Shown in pieces: positions 38,595 through 53,000 of a stretch of 64,000 nucleotides of DNA. The notes beneath the pieces are model-generated. The model worked only from the letters and a program-made list of their open reading frames with translations. It was not told the DNA's origin and did not search any database. The position numbers and the translations under genes were made by a program. Within the stretch, counting starts at the first letter, position 1. The number at the start of each line of letters is the position of its first letter. Source of the stretch: Deroplatys truncata (taxonomy: Eukaryota > Arthropoda > Insecta > Mantodea > Mantidae); NCBI GenBank assembly GCA_030765065.1, contig CM060975.1, positions 199,926,007-199,990,006 on the forward strand. Reading direction: 5' to 3'.

Positions 38595-41500
38595 AGCATA
38601 AAACAAAAATGAAAAGTCAGATAAATACCAAACTTGGTAGGTATTTAGGTCAGTACCTTACAAAGATGTGACACAAAGATTTTCTATAAAATCACCCCGC
38701 CCCAGACTATCCTTTATGTGGAACGTTTTCCAAAATTTTAGATTTTCTAAAAAATGGCTCTAGCAGTTTTGATTAAAATACCATACATTAAAGACATTTA
38801 CATAAGAAATAAAACGTAGATCTTGAATTTTCTGGGAATAGCATATGGAGTCCTTTTCGTTTGGTAGAAATTTTGTATAATCTTGTATAACTAGTAAACA
38901 TTAAGGAATAGATGAATAGATGAAAACGTACTATATAAAAAATGTAAATCTCTTTAAAACACACAATTTATTTAAAATAACATTTTTTGTGGGATCAGCC
39001 ATTTCCAAGATATCTGTTATTAACACTTCGATTTGTTTAATACTTTGTCATTCATTTTGAGTCTTGTCAATTTTCAGTTGTTTCTTATGATATGCAATCA
39101 TAAAGGATGAAATTTTAAGGACAGCATATGGCATCCAGTTCTTAAACATTTTACTATCGCTGTTCCCTTTGTACACTAGCAGAATGGGTAATATAGACAT
39201 TTCTGCAAAGGTTTATCTCCATTAAAATGGAGTAATAGAAAAATAAACTTTCAGAAGAATAATTTGTATGCTCACTAATAAATAATAGATGGTAACGAAA
39301 GTTAAGTGAATGTAACACATCAGCTTTTTTAAACCATGCACAGGAATGGCTTTCTCATTTTCAGCATTATAGTCAATTCACCAAACATACTTTGTGAGCT
39401 GTGATGGAATAAAGTAGTTCAGAGCTTTCCATCACCTTCTCCAACAGACATATGGAGCACATTAATAAAATTACCCTGTTTTTGTTTTGCATATAATCTC
39501 CATTGCCTTCAAACCTTCACATCTAGTACTCGGTGGGCAGTGGTAAATAACAGAAACTGTTTCAGTCAATTCTTTGCTTCTGTCCAGTTGAGAGGGGGGG
39601 GGATCTCTTATCTAACTTTACTTTTCAGAATACTCAGCAGTGCTATGGCAGAATTAAGGCTACTTAACTTTCACCAAGATGACCTAGGTTTAATCTCAAT
39701 AGCCACAGATGGAATTTATGAAGGACAAAGTGATGCTTGGACAGGTTTCTTCCTTGTACTCCAATTTCTCTTGCAAGTCATTCTGCTAACTGTTCCAACA
39801 TCACAATTATTCTCATCCCCACAACTATCCTATCATTCAGTTTCCCTTATTCAAATCTATAAAAATAGCATGGATAACTTTAATATGGACAATTATTTTT
39901 AATAAATAACTAAATAAGTAAATAAATATATATGTGCATATAAATGAAACTCTATAAGAACAGAAAAAGATGGTACCTACATGAGGGAATTAAGTTAGGA
40001 TAAAGAAGAGCATTAAATGTCCTTCTGTTTGTAGATAACTTAGTTTTAATTTTTGACAAGGAAGGCTATAGAAAGCAGTATATCAACTGAATCAAATCTG
40101 TAAAAAATACAATATAAATACAATGCCATTTGTGAAAATTGCAACATGAAGGAAACACATGAATTCAATGAATTTAATACCAAGGTTAGGTATATGATGA
40201 GTAACAAATGATAAACTTTTCAAATCTATACATTTTGTCACTCAGCACCCCAGTGACGGTGTTCACATGCCCATTGCAGTCGGAGGAGCTTGTGGTTTCT
40301 GGACAATGGAAACCGACGTAATGGCATGCATGCAACCAGTCCAACCTGCAGCAGACGGTGACAAACCGTTGATGCAGACAAGTTCACACCTGTTGCAGTG
40401 CTCCAGTGTCGAGCGAACACTGTGGATGAAGCTGTATGGTCCGTTATGGCCATGCGGACAAGATGACGGTCATCCCATGCTGTGGTCATGTTCCATGGTC
40501 CAGTACCCGCTCTTGCTGCGTATGACCTTTATCTATCCACTGCTTCCACACATGCATCACTGTTGTAGAAGCATGCCCTGTACAAGCCGAAATGTCATGG
40601 TATGACAAACCGCTTCCTGGAGACCGATCATTTAGCCCTGTTCAAACTCACATGCCTATATGACTCCCTTTGACGTCGACGAGGTATACTGGCACTCACT
40701 TTATTGTTTCCACCATGTTTGACAGCTCTGCACTGACTACATTGGGCGCAACACTGATCTTGTCGAACTGACACGAGAGGGCTTTGCTCGGCCTTTGTGT
40801 ACCCCATCTCTCTGCAAACCTAATCACTTATTACTTGCACACTCTTCTACACTTCTACCAAGTTTGGAGTTATTCGGGAAATTCTTTCTTGGTGTTGCAA
40901 TTTTCACAAACGGTAGTGTATATTTAGGACAAAATACAGGGAAGATATCCAGTAAGAAGTAAAATAGTATTAGAAGACAATATATTGAAACAAGTATCAC
41001 ATTTCCAATACCTTGGCTGTGACGTAACTTATAACCAAGATCAGGATATGAACAAAAAAAATACAAAAATTTCAAGCAGTCTGTGGAGTTATCAAATGAA
41101 CCTTTAAAAATAAGGCAAGGAGAGAAACACAATTAAGATTTTATACAGTATGGCAGTGCCAGTGATAAATTATGGGAGTGAAGCATAGACTGTCAAGAAA
41201 AACTAAGATATAAGCAGCTGAAATGAGGTTTTTAAAATCAGTCAAGGGCTATACAAGAGAGGAACATATTAGAAATGAGGCAATCAGAGAAGAGCTGAAA
41301 GTACAACCACTATAAGAAATAGAAAAAAATAGAAATAAATGGGTTGAACATCTCCACCGCATGCCAGAAGAAAGAATACCCAAACAAGCATTTTGTTACA
41401 GACTTAGGGGATCAATTGGATTACCCCAAAAAAGATGGTTTCAATAAATATGAGACCAAAACAGGCAAATACCTAAACCGTGAAGGGGGGAGGGGAAATG

Positions 41501-42455
41501 TTAAAGAGTTTGGCTACAACACTGCCCTATCTCTCATTCTTGGAGAAACTCTAAAATCAAATTGACAATTTCACACTTGACATTACTCAAGAACCACCAC
41601 CGCTGCTGCCAAACCCCCCCCCCCTTGCCATCACCACCTTCATTTTTATGATCACTGTCATTTTGAGAATATGCCAGTAATAACTATTTGGGATTCTTAC
41701 TGTCAAGTATTTGATCAGACTTGTAGACTTGTGCTCTTTAACTAAATTTTACATTGCATTTTAAAGATACCCTATGAGCTTTGTAACTGAGTTCCTATAA
41801 TAGCTGATAGTTTTCAACCATATCTGATTCACAAAGACTAATGACCCAATATCAAGAACAAAAAAAGAAAAGCAAAACATGAATAAGAAGAAAACTGGAT
41901 TTGGCAGGCGTTGCATCTAGATTACTCATAATTATACTAATTTTAATATACCACATAAAAGTGATTCACAATAATCCAAGAACAGGAACCAGAATGGAAA
42001 GAACAAGAAGAAAAAATGTATACAAGTTTTGGTCTACAATACCCCAGTAACAAGAAAGGGAATGCATATTGATGGCCAAATTGATAACAAAATGGAAAGT
42101 GGAATTTGTGCATTGGGGCGTCATTTGCTTGCACTGACCAATAATATGTTTCCCTTGCTTCTAATTTAGCCAACATAGTGCAAGTTAGCCAATGTCAAAG
42201 TTTGACAGAGTAAGCATTTTTTTAAATGCCGATTATTATTTCTGATTCTTCTATGCCTTTATTAATGCCATGGAAAGTTTATTGTTCTTCTTTGTTAATT
42301 TCTACCATGTTTTACTTTCTTTACCATGTGCCTAGTAGTTAGAGAAGGTATTGCATTCCACCTAAATATTCAATACTGATATTTCACCAGAAATACATAT
42401 TTTGAGGCCATCTGAAACCAGAAAAAGCGTTTTCAGAAAAAAGTTGCATATCTGT

Positions 42456-42488
<33 letters not shown>

Positions 42489-43985
42489 TGCGTGCATGCG
42501 TGCGTGCGTGCGTGCGTGCATGCGTGCGTGCGTGCGTGCATGCTTGTGAATAGTTGGACCAACACTAAGCTAGGTATTTAATTTCAGTATCTTCCGAAGA
42601 TGCAACACTAAATTTTCAGGAAAATCACCCTACCCCAAACTACCCTTTATGGGAACATTTTTCGAAATTTTTGATTTTCTAAAAAATGGTTCTGAAGATT
42701 TTGATTAAAATACCATATATGAAAGATATTTACAGGATAAAATGTAGGTATATCCTAAATTTTCTGGGAATAGCCCATGAAGTCCTCTTCATTTGGGAGG
42801 AATTTTGTATAACCTTGTATAACTGGTAAACGTTAAGCAATAGACAAAAAACGTACTACACCAAAAATATACATCTCTTTAAAACACACAATTTATTTTT
42901 AATAAGTTTTTTGTGGCATAAACCATTTCTGAGATATGTTATTAAAAGTTTAGATTGTTAATTTCTTGGTAATTCTCTTTAAGTCCTGTTAACATATAAT
43001 TGTTTCTCGTGATTGCATGGAAACAGTATGAAATTTTAAGGCCAGCATATAATGACCAGTTCTTAAACATTTGACTATCACTGTTGCCTGTGTATCTATA
43101 ACAAACTGTGTAAGTAGACAGAAAAATAATCTTTAGTAAGAATAGTTTGTATACACACTAATAAACGATAGAGGGTAGAGGAAGTCATATGAATGTATTG
43201 CATCAGATTTTTGCTACTGTTTTTGTGGCAATAGCCAGTTTTGAGTTACATATAAACAATTAAACTTTTGCTAAAAGAACCAGTGCACACTTTACTTGGG
43301 GGAGTCAGGATCTATAGTCAGGACATGCATTTGCTAGAATTCCTTCTTCATTTTTCCAGCTTGTGACTAGAGAGAACTCTAGTGGCTGTTTCATCCCATG
43401 ACTGCCTTGAATAATGATTACAGTGAAGAATAATATGCATAACATGCTGTGCCTGGGAACGAGAGCATTAACATTGAACCAAGTCTTCTTTTCTGTTCCC
43501 AGGACTTGGGAGAGCTTCCCGTTAATTGTGAACACGCACATTGTAATACATATATTTTAACTTTGCCACTCTCGTTTTGGTTACCATTCTCGGTTATTGT
43601 GAACCAGCCTTAATACTTCAATGTTCATACCTGCAAATAAGTATTCCTGAACCATGCTTTTTACCGCGGACCCAGTTGCCTTCAAAGCGAAGTCCACTGG
43701 GGGTTAGAATAGTACCACTAGCTGAGTGCAGAAGTCCTAGTCCATGCTTTTTATTATTTTCCCACCAGCCCATGAAAATGTTCTGCATGGGAAATGCCAA
43801 CTCTGTATTGAAAAAGGCTCTCCAAGTGTATTCACCATAGCCACATCTCTGACCTTTTGCCCAAAAGCCTCTGTATACCTGCATGAATACAACATACACT
43901 GATTTATTTATTTATTCACCCCTTTTCATCAGGACTGCAGAAGGTAGGGAAACAATTAAGCACTCGAACACAAATAAATATATTA

Positions 43986-44052
<67 letters not shown>

Positions 44053-47000
44053 AAAATTTGGTGACTTTGTCCAGTTTTTCAACTGTCACTTCTCTTAGTT
44101 CTCACTCTCACTGTTTTGGTCTGTTTCAACTTTCATGGGACTTCACTTACACACACAGTTCACACTGTCACATCACTAATGTGAACTAGTTTAATTTCCC
44201 CATAACTTCCTTTCTTCATGGCATAGCTACTTCTTCTGAATGGTCACTTGCTGTAGAGTCAAACACAAGACTTCTACAATCTCTTGCTCTGCAGTAGCAC
44301 TGACCAACTCAATTGACTGACTCCTCTTATGAGGTGCTTGCTTATATAGCTGATGGGATCTTCCACAACATTCTAGAACTATCTGGAGACATGTTCTGGA
44401 GGGCAGAGGAAAGGAAACTTCCAGAAGATTCTGGTTATCTGCCATTAGTACTTCTGAAGTTTATGCTGGGTGAGAGCATGACTTATCTTCGTTTATCTCT
44501 GACTGCATGGCGTTAGCCTCCCAATAACCTTGGGTCATAGTCACTGCATCACAATATATAAGGTGCATTCAGAAAGTAAGTTTCCCTATTTTTTAAAACT
44601 TTATTGGCAATGGGTACAGCAATGTTTGAGCTATTTTTTTGACATAGTCACCACAAGAATTGAGATCAACTATCGTAAGATCAACTTTTGTATTCCTGTG
44701 TCATAGAAGTCTGCCGCCTGTGAATGGAACCAGCATGTGACAGTCGTCTTCTCTTCATCATTGTCAAAACGCTGACCGGAGGACAGGAATTTCTTAGGTG
44801 CAGGAAAAGATGGAAATCACTGGGAGCAAGATCAGGACTGTATGGTGGATGATCAAACAGCTCCCAGCTGAACTCCTGTAGAACAGTTGCTGTGCACCGA
44901 GCCGTATGTGGACGAGCATTATCATGGAGCAGCACAACATCTGCAGTAATAATTCCACGTCTCTTATTTTGAATGGCACGTCGCAATTTCCGCAATGTTT
45001 CACAGTAACGGTTAGCGTTCACCGTTTCACCTCTGGGCAGGAAGCTAATGAGCAGAATGCCCTTCCTGTCCCAGAACACCGTGCACATCACTTTCTGCAC
45101 CGACACAGTCTGTTTGAATTTCGTCTTGACCAGAGATCCACCATGAAGCCAATGCATTTGACTGTTGCTTGATTTCCGGAGAAAAGTGCGAAATTCTCAT
45201 CTCATCGCCCGTGACAATCCTGTCGAGGAACTCGTCGCCGTCATCATGATACCGCTGCAGAAATGTCAGTGCTGCTCCTAAGCGTTTTGTTTTGTGCTCG
45301 AGTGTCAGTTTTTCGGCACCCACCTGGCACACAATTTCCTGAACAGCAGGTGCTTAATGACAATGTCATGCAACAAGGGTTGCGATATCTGCGGAAAATG
45401 GCTGCTGAGCTCCGCAATCTTGAAGGGACGGTTCTCCACGATCCGCTGCCGCATCAGCTCAACGAGGTCGTCATTGATGAGGTACGGTCGCCCAATGGCT
45501 CTTCATCATGGACACTTTGACAACCTTCGTTAAACAGCCTACACCAGCGACGCACCATCTGTTTGCTCATGATGTTCGGCCCGTAGACCTGACAGGGCTG
45601 ACGATGAATTTCGATCGGTGCTATCTTTTGTGCAGTAAGGAACTTTGTCACTGACCGAACCTCGCAGGCGGCAGAGGAACGAATAAGAGCCGACATTTCG
45701 GTCCACTGCTGCTACGCTACTGGCACCAGGCGGGACCTGTCCGTCATAGATCTCTTACGCATGCGTAATTTTCCCGGCTAAATACGTTTACTTTAAGGGA
45801 AGCAAAATCGGGAAACTTACTTTCTGGATGCGTCTCGTATATACAAAAACATACACATGCACGCGCACAAACTGAATGCTTATTAGATTTAAAGAAGAGC
45901 TTTATAAAGTTGCCTTTTCACAGTAAGTGAGGAAAAATCAAAGTGGTTGTATTTAATCAAAATTTTGTTATATGTAAGATACATTCTTAATAATCTCGAA
46001 TTCTTGAAAACTACTGACCTTGGAATTTGCCACACAAATAGTGATTGCACTCATAAAACAGATTTACTTATGCAAAAATGTAGGTATTAATTGAATTTTG
46101 AACTTTATACTACATTGTTTGTTCACTTATATAATAAAATTTGTTGTGCAATTGCCACTTCTGGTACTCAGTTTAATTAACTGAATTTGATTAATATTAT
46201 GATGAATATCTAGGTAGAATGTTGTAATGTCAGCATTCTTAAAATATAAATATCTAAGAAATTTCTTCTGGACTTCTCTATTCTATTTTGATGACTATGA
46301 AAGTAAGAACTGCAAACTAGTACCAACTTGGACCTTGTAAGCTGAATTTCCTTAAATTACGAGTTGTGCTTTGTTTCTTTCCTCTCTCAGAAATTATAAA
46401 GTGTGTAACACTGAACTTTAAAACTATTTTTAAATAATCCATATACAGTAGAAACCCATCAACAATTATAATGGAAGGGGTGGGGTTGATAGCTAACTGA
46501 AAACGATGAATGAACAATAGGTTTAACAAGCAATTATACAAAGAAACTCGATAAACACATGAGTCCTATAGTATATTTCTTGTATATTTAGAAAAATGGC
46601 AATAAAGGTGATTGTTGTCTGCAGCACAGGGTTGCGTGGGAAAGGGAACAGACTTTTGCTCCGTAAAACCAATACAAGTGCGTACGCTTACTATTCTTCA
46701 TCAGTTTTGTAGGTACATCACTAGGTGACAACAGTACATTATGATCCCTCTATTGTTTGATTGCATGACCACTTCGTGATTTGAAATTAAAACTTAAATT
46801 ATACAAAGCTAAAGGTATCAGAACAAACTTTTAACAAGAGTACATGTTCATTCTGTAGTCAATTTGTAACATTGTTGCATGCTTATGATGTAACATTCAT
46901 TGCATTTCCATTTTTCATTCATTTCCAAAACAGGTTCTTTTTACTGTGTGCAGGGAATTTTCATTCCAGAACACTAAACACCATAAAAAAAAGGATGATG

Positions 47001-50000
47001 GTTTCTGAGCCTAACAGTTAACTGAGTGACAGATAATCAAGGTTTTATTGCATCCATGAAGTATGTACTAAATACAAATCTTCTACATCTCTTACCTGGT
47101 TGTTTGGCAAAACCATAATTCCAACACCATCCTGAAAGCCATCCTTCCAGTCTCCAGTGTACTGTGAACCAGAATTATAACAACGTACACCGGATCCTTC
47201 TTGCTTGTCATGAACCCAGTCTCCTTCATAATAATCTTTTCGTCCAGAATCATAATAGAGGAAACCTCTGCCATCTCTGTGTCCCATTTTCCATGATCCA
47301 AAATAAGCTCTGCTATCACCAGCACCAACAAAGAATCCATTTCCGTGCCTGAGGCCTTTATAGACCTCTCCTTCATACCAGTTCAAGTCTTTCCATTCTA
47401 TATAACCTTTACCTGTCATCTCATTATCAATGAACTCACCCTGTGTAAGATATAGACACAGTGAAAATTATCTAAGCAACACTAAAGACCAGCTGTAAAC
47501 TTAGGGGAGGTACTTGCACAGAACTGCAATAGCAGGATAATGACATAATAACAAAATGATGCAATGGCTGTACACAAACTTACATTAAACAGCGATAAAT
47601 TTCAATGCATGAGCATCACAATATTTAATAGAGTGAATGCAAATACCGAACCAGTGATTACCTATAATAGTAAAACAATTCAACATGTATCAGATGCAAA
47701 ATCCTGACTATTGATAAATTCTTGAGCTGGAAATCACACGTACAATACCATTACATCTAAAACTATTAGAACACATTATATAATTTGAGTGTTAAAACAT
47801 ATTTGCAATCCTCAAACAATAAAAATGATACATTTCTCCTATGTGCAGTCAGTACTTGCCTATGGCCCAATCTTATGGGAAAATTCTACGATGTAAATAA
47901 ACTCGTATTTATAACACAAAAGAAAATAATTACAAACATGTTTAATTTAAGGAGAATTGAACATGTCAAATTTCTCCAGACTTTCTCACAAACCAATCTG
48001 AATAGAACCAAAATTACTATTAGTCAACATATCCAGACTTAGAGAGAATGAGTGAGGGAAATAATGAATATCTAATGAAAGTACTTATTAGTGTGCAATT
48101 TCAGAGCAAAAAGTACAATGCTTTGAATTATAATGGATGGCATTACAAGGTTTTGAATTGCTCAGTAAATTTACCTATTGTTGGTGAAATGGAGAGCACA
48201 AGTGATCACCACGTTTTCAAGGTTGAAAATTACTTGTGGTTTTGAAAGATAATTCAGAGAATACTGCATTACAATGTCAATTCTTCTGAGAATTAGTTTC
48301 TCTTATTAGCAACAATTTATTCAAGCTTCCAGCAAATTATTATAAAAAAACTTAAGGGGTTAATTGTGTTCATTCCATACTAAATTAAATTTTAATACCT
48401 TATTAGCTTCAGTTTTTGTATTAAAAACAGTAGTAATGTTAAAAATAACAGTACTCTAAACTCTGAAACCATCAAATAAATTACCGATTTCAGGGTATAC
48501 AATTTATTGGAACTGGAATGTTCAACTTTAAAATAGGAATAAAAATTGTACAGAAATTGTACAGAAACAAAAGTAATCTTAGATAACAACAATGTAATGT
48601 ACCAGATATGTCTTAATTCAAAGTCTGTACATTTACCATGTCTAACAATAAATAATCTTGGTTTTCCGTGTTATATTTTTAGCTATAACTGAATAAAATG
48701 ACTAACAGAGAAATGTATTCCATTCAAAATAATTACACACAACAATGCATTAAAATTTAAAACACTCAATTCACACTCATACCAATATAAATTTCTATAA
48801 TGTGCATTTATACGTGCATGCTTTCTTGTTACATGGAATCCCAGGTGGGGTATCAGAGAACCCCAATTGATATTTTGATTATTATCACATAGATAAATGT
48901 ATTTGAAAAATTCAACAATGGTAGTGCTTAGTGGGGTGGGTTTAACAATGTCACATAGTCTGAAAAAGATAAACTATTTATAAAAGCTACAAATAATGAA
49001 ATAGTTATGTTGGGTTCCTGTAATATCCCGCTTGGTATACAGAAGGTTAAGGTTGTTGAAACCTTGTTAGATCAAAGAAATTCTGCTGTGGCTTCTTTGC
49101 CTTCAATTGGTTCTATTAAATCTATAGAAACTTGTTCTTAAATAGTGAAGACATTGAATAGAATTTAGCTTACAGGAACGTACAAAGAAATTTGAGTACT
49201 AGTGTACTTTAGTTATTTTAACAATAAAAAAACATAAAATGTTCAGAATACACAACCTCATATTTTGATCCATTGGCCCAAGTAAATGTACCTTTGCCTT
49301 CCATACATTTAAGCGACATTCGACCAGTGTATACATTTCCATTGGTGAAAACAACAGTCACGTTTTCATCTGGTGGCTCAAATTTTATTTCCTCTTGAGG
49401 TGGCACGGATTCCTAAAATGCAGGGGGAAAAATTTAATAAATTAATGAACATACATGATGTGTAGCGTAATATTTACTTTTAATCATATGTAGCTAACCA
49501 TGGTTATTGTGTTAGTTATGTAGGTACTTGATCAAGCAGTCTTCTCTGGAACCTACCAGCTTGCTAGCAGTATACCTGTTCACTTCTTAGGAATGACAGA
49601 AGTTTATAATACCTATATACCTACTAAAAGACACTTTTGATCAGTGGGTGAAGTGTGTTGATAGAATCATTGAATCTTCTTGTAACAATCTTCCCTTTAC
49701 AGTTAGTTACTTTAACTAAATTGACAGATAGCAATAGTCTACCTTTCTGTTTAATTTGTAATTCTCTTCTAAGATAAACCTGAAACGTTTAATTCTTTAG
49801 TTCAACTTTCATTTTACTGTGTCACAGGTTTTCAAATTTACTGGTCTTCTGGTGGTCTACTGCTTCATGCAGGCTCACAAACATAACACAAGAGAAAAAG
49901 GCAAATGTAAAGAAAGATATAACCAAGTAAGAAAGTAAGTGTTATATTAATCACAGTAATTGTGCAATTTAAATTATGCTTATTTAAACTGGATGAAGTA

Positions 50001-53000
50001 AAATATGTAGTTGCAATATGCCACATAGTATCACCACAGCTCTCATATTAATGCAGAAAATGGCATGATTAGAAAAGTTAAGTTGGATAACCTGGCAGGA
50101 ACCCCTTTCCATCTTCTACATAAAGGAAGAGAGGGGCAGGTGTGCTGTAGCAAGGGAAGCAGAGAAAAATTAGAACTCAATATATCCAGTAACACAGTGT
50201 GCTTGTGTGCTAGGAATCGCATCTCTTGGGCTTGTCAACCATCTTATACATCTTAACATACTGCACTCTGCACCTTTCCCTGTAGTCTGTTGCCCAAAAG
50301 ATTTCTTCTCTGCTCGCATAATACTGTTTATGTGTCTCTACCTCCCTAAATAAGTGCTTATCCCCAAAGAATGAGTGTGGAAATTAAACACAGAAGTTCA
50401 AGAGAAGAAAGTGTGCATAGTGGACATGAAATACATGTAGGAGTAAATGCACATATACGAGAACAACTCTGGATGTGCAGTTGTAAGTATGTGATCACCC
50501 AAGAACTGCCATTGCTTTTGTTTGTGTATATAGTACATATCCTGTGACAAAATAGTTTGTAATAAATGCAAAAATATTTAAGTTTCTAAATAGTCCTGTA
50601 CAACTACAGATATTATTTTGTTTCACTTTTATTTCGAGCAATGAACATTTTAATCTTCCATTTATGCTAATATTATAAAGATAGGAAATTTATGTGTGGA
50701 TGTGTGCATGTAGGGTAATGTAGAAATCACTCAACCAATTTTGATGATTTTTTTTCACTACTAAAAAGCCCCATTCTTCATGATGAACATAGGCTATAAA
50801 GCACTTTATATTTTCAATTTCTAAATTACTAAAAAATTTAAAAAAAAATTAAAAATCATGTACGAGAATATACTAGAATATACCAACAGGATATCTCAAG
50901 CAGTAACTTCATAACCTGCATTTGGGAGGTCGTGGATTCAAACCCCTGTGACCAACCAATCTGACCGAAGATTTTTCGTCATTTTTCTCAGTCGTTAGGG
51001 GAATGCTGGGTTGGATAATGTCATCTGCGAATTTTCCTATCATCCCTTTCATCAGTAGGTACATTTCATTTCCTTCTTTACCACCATACCAGGCATTAGG
51101 CTGATCACGGATGTACTATGATCCAAAAGTTTGCTTGGTCCTCAACAGGCTACTGACCCAAGGCATTGGCTTGTAAGTCCTTGGGGTATAAATCTATGAA
51201 GATGAGGGTTATTCATTGAAGACACAGAAGAAGAAGAAGAAGAAGAAGAAGAAGAAGAAGAAGAAGAAGAAGAAGAAGAAGAAGAAGAAGAAGAAAGTGT
51301 ACTAGTATACAAACATACTGGAGCAATTAAAGAACATGGTTGCAAAAAAGGCTTCAACTTTGTATTAAGAATGCCAAAGAGTAGAAAATATATTTTTTCT
51401 CTCTCTGTCTGTTTATTTTATGTTGCTTTAACTACATGGTAATATTGCAATGGATCTGTTAGGATTTTTCTTTTAAGCCATCTAAAGCAATCAGATGTTC
51501 AATAATGATACAGCAGTAAAACCAGTTGAGTGCTTTGAATACTGAATTTTCAAATTATTTAGCTTCTTCCTCCTTTTTTTACCCTTACATGGTAGATTTT
51601 TTGAAATTTTCAATTATCTCAAGGCTGGCTCTTAACTATTGTGATTAAAGTAACATATATTAAACCTTTAATGTATTATGTAGGTTTTTAGCTACACACA
51701 TTTCCTCTCAATTTCTTTTAAGAAAATGTTCCAATGTGTTTAATGCATGTTGTAGCTGTTCCAAACACTACACAGTACATGAGAAGTACTTTGCTTTGTT
51801 TCAGTGTTTTGTGTTTGTAAGCCCTTGCACTGAGCTCATGTTGGGTAAGAAATGTTGTGAAAAAATGGTGTTGTATGTCTAATTCTTTTGATTTGAAAAT
51901 ATGATTTACATTTTTTAAGGTATGTATATATAATTTAAGTAAAATATTTTAATTTTGTACTTCTATAGTGGAATGATTATTAAAAAGTCTTTGTAGCTGA
52001 TCAGCTACATTATGCATTTGTTGTATTTCAGAACATAACCTAACCAGCTGAGCATGCTCAGAAAGGGGTTAACAGATAAAGAGATTATGGTAGAAATTGA
52101 GCTACCACTAAGTAGTGGAGATGATTGGGACTTTTCTTCTGATGACCGATTAAAGGACAGGACCTTTAATCCAGCTGAAGAGCAAAGCAACAGCAATGAA
52201 TACTAAAATAATAATCTTCTTAAAGTACTTGTAATTGTAGTGTTCATTTCCACAATATAAGGTAAATGTTTCAACAAATCCAGGTACATCATCTTCACAA
52301 TTATTTCCACTTTGTAATGGAAAAAATATTCAAAATGTGAAATAAAAAAATGCAGAAATATTGTATGGAAAGAAAAGCAAATAGTCATTCCTGAAATACA
52401 GTCTAAATTCCTTTGAAGTACATCTTTGCGGTAAAAAAATCGAGCTAGGCACACCATATTAACTTTTTTCATGTATTTTCTCTTCTCTAATCTATTCTGA
52501 GATTGTAACCAAGGATTCTCATAGATGCAATGTCAGTGTAATCCTAATAAACTTGTAAACTTTTCTTCTTCTGCTATAAATAAGTTCCTAGGTATATGCA
52601 TCATAATGTCTGTTGTGCATGTGCCAAACATTAGAGATCACTGGACAGAGGTTGTCGGCAGTCAGTTAACCAAATTAACCATATCAGTGAGTCACTTTGA
52701 GCTAATCAGTAAATATATACATTCCAATGACAATAATAAACTTATTCCTAGAGGTGAAGAAGATCACAATAGACTCTTCAAGTAAGACAGCTAAATAATA
52801 CATTTAAGCAACTAACAGAATGGTTTGTAGGAAATAACCTGTTAATGAGAACAAAACCATGGCAATATGCTTTTATCATATACAGAATAAAAATCTAGAT
52901 AACTCTTCAGTCATTATTGGAAAAAACCAGCAATCTGCAAAAAAGAAACTAAATTCTCAGTTTTATATGTAGATGAGAACTTAATGGTGTACCTAAACAC

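Larger units (their letters stand above)
39950..41450 (+). pseudogene. RTE-like LINE reverse transcriptase relic, split by a Tc1-like element
   Basis: Before the insertion, LLFVDNLVLIFDKEGY near 40025 matches the ADD box region of endonuclease-RT LINEs, with ADD changed to VDN. After the insertion come SKIVLEDNILKQVSHFQYLG near 40960, MAVPVINYGSEA near 41150, EMRFLKSVKGYTREEHIRN near 41225 and KWVEHLHRMPEERIPKQAF near 41340, the familiar C-terminus of this LINE type. Stops and frameshifts are numerous. The RT core upstream of 39950 is missing. Confidence 0.75.

Noticed and set aside
39540-39902. 120-codon plus-strand frame as a gene
   Set aside because: No recognisable domain, and flanking sequence is repeat relics; no splice or homology support.
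42456-42544. Regular GTGC/GCGT units as a possible CRISPR-like array
   Set aside because: Four-base units with no spacers in a eukaryotic repeat; it is a microsatellite inside a mobile element.
43883-44098. Plus-strand frame with His-Thr run
   Set aside because: Translation of the CA microsatellite next to RSPH10B exon 4.
51142-51357. Poly-Ser frame on the minus strand
   Set aside because: Translation of the AGA microsatellite after a SINE.
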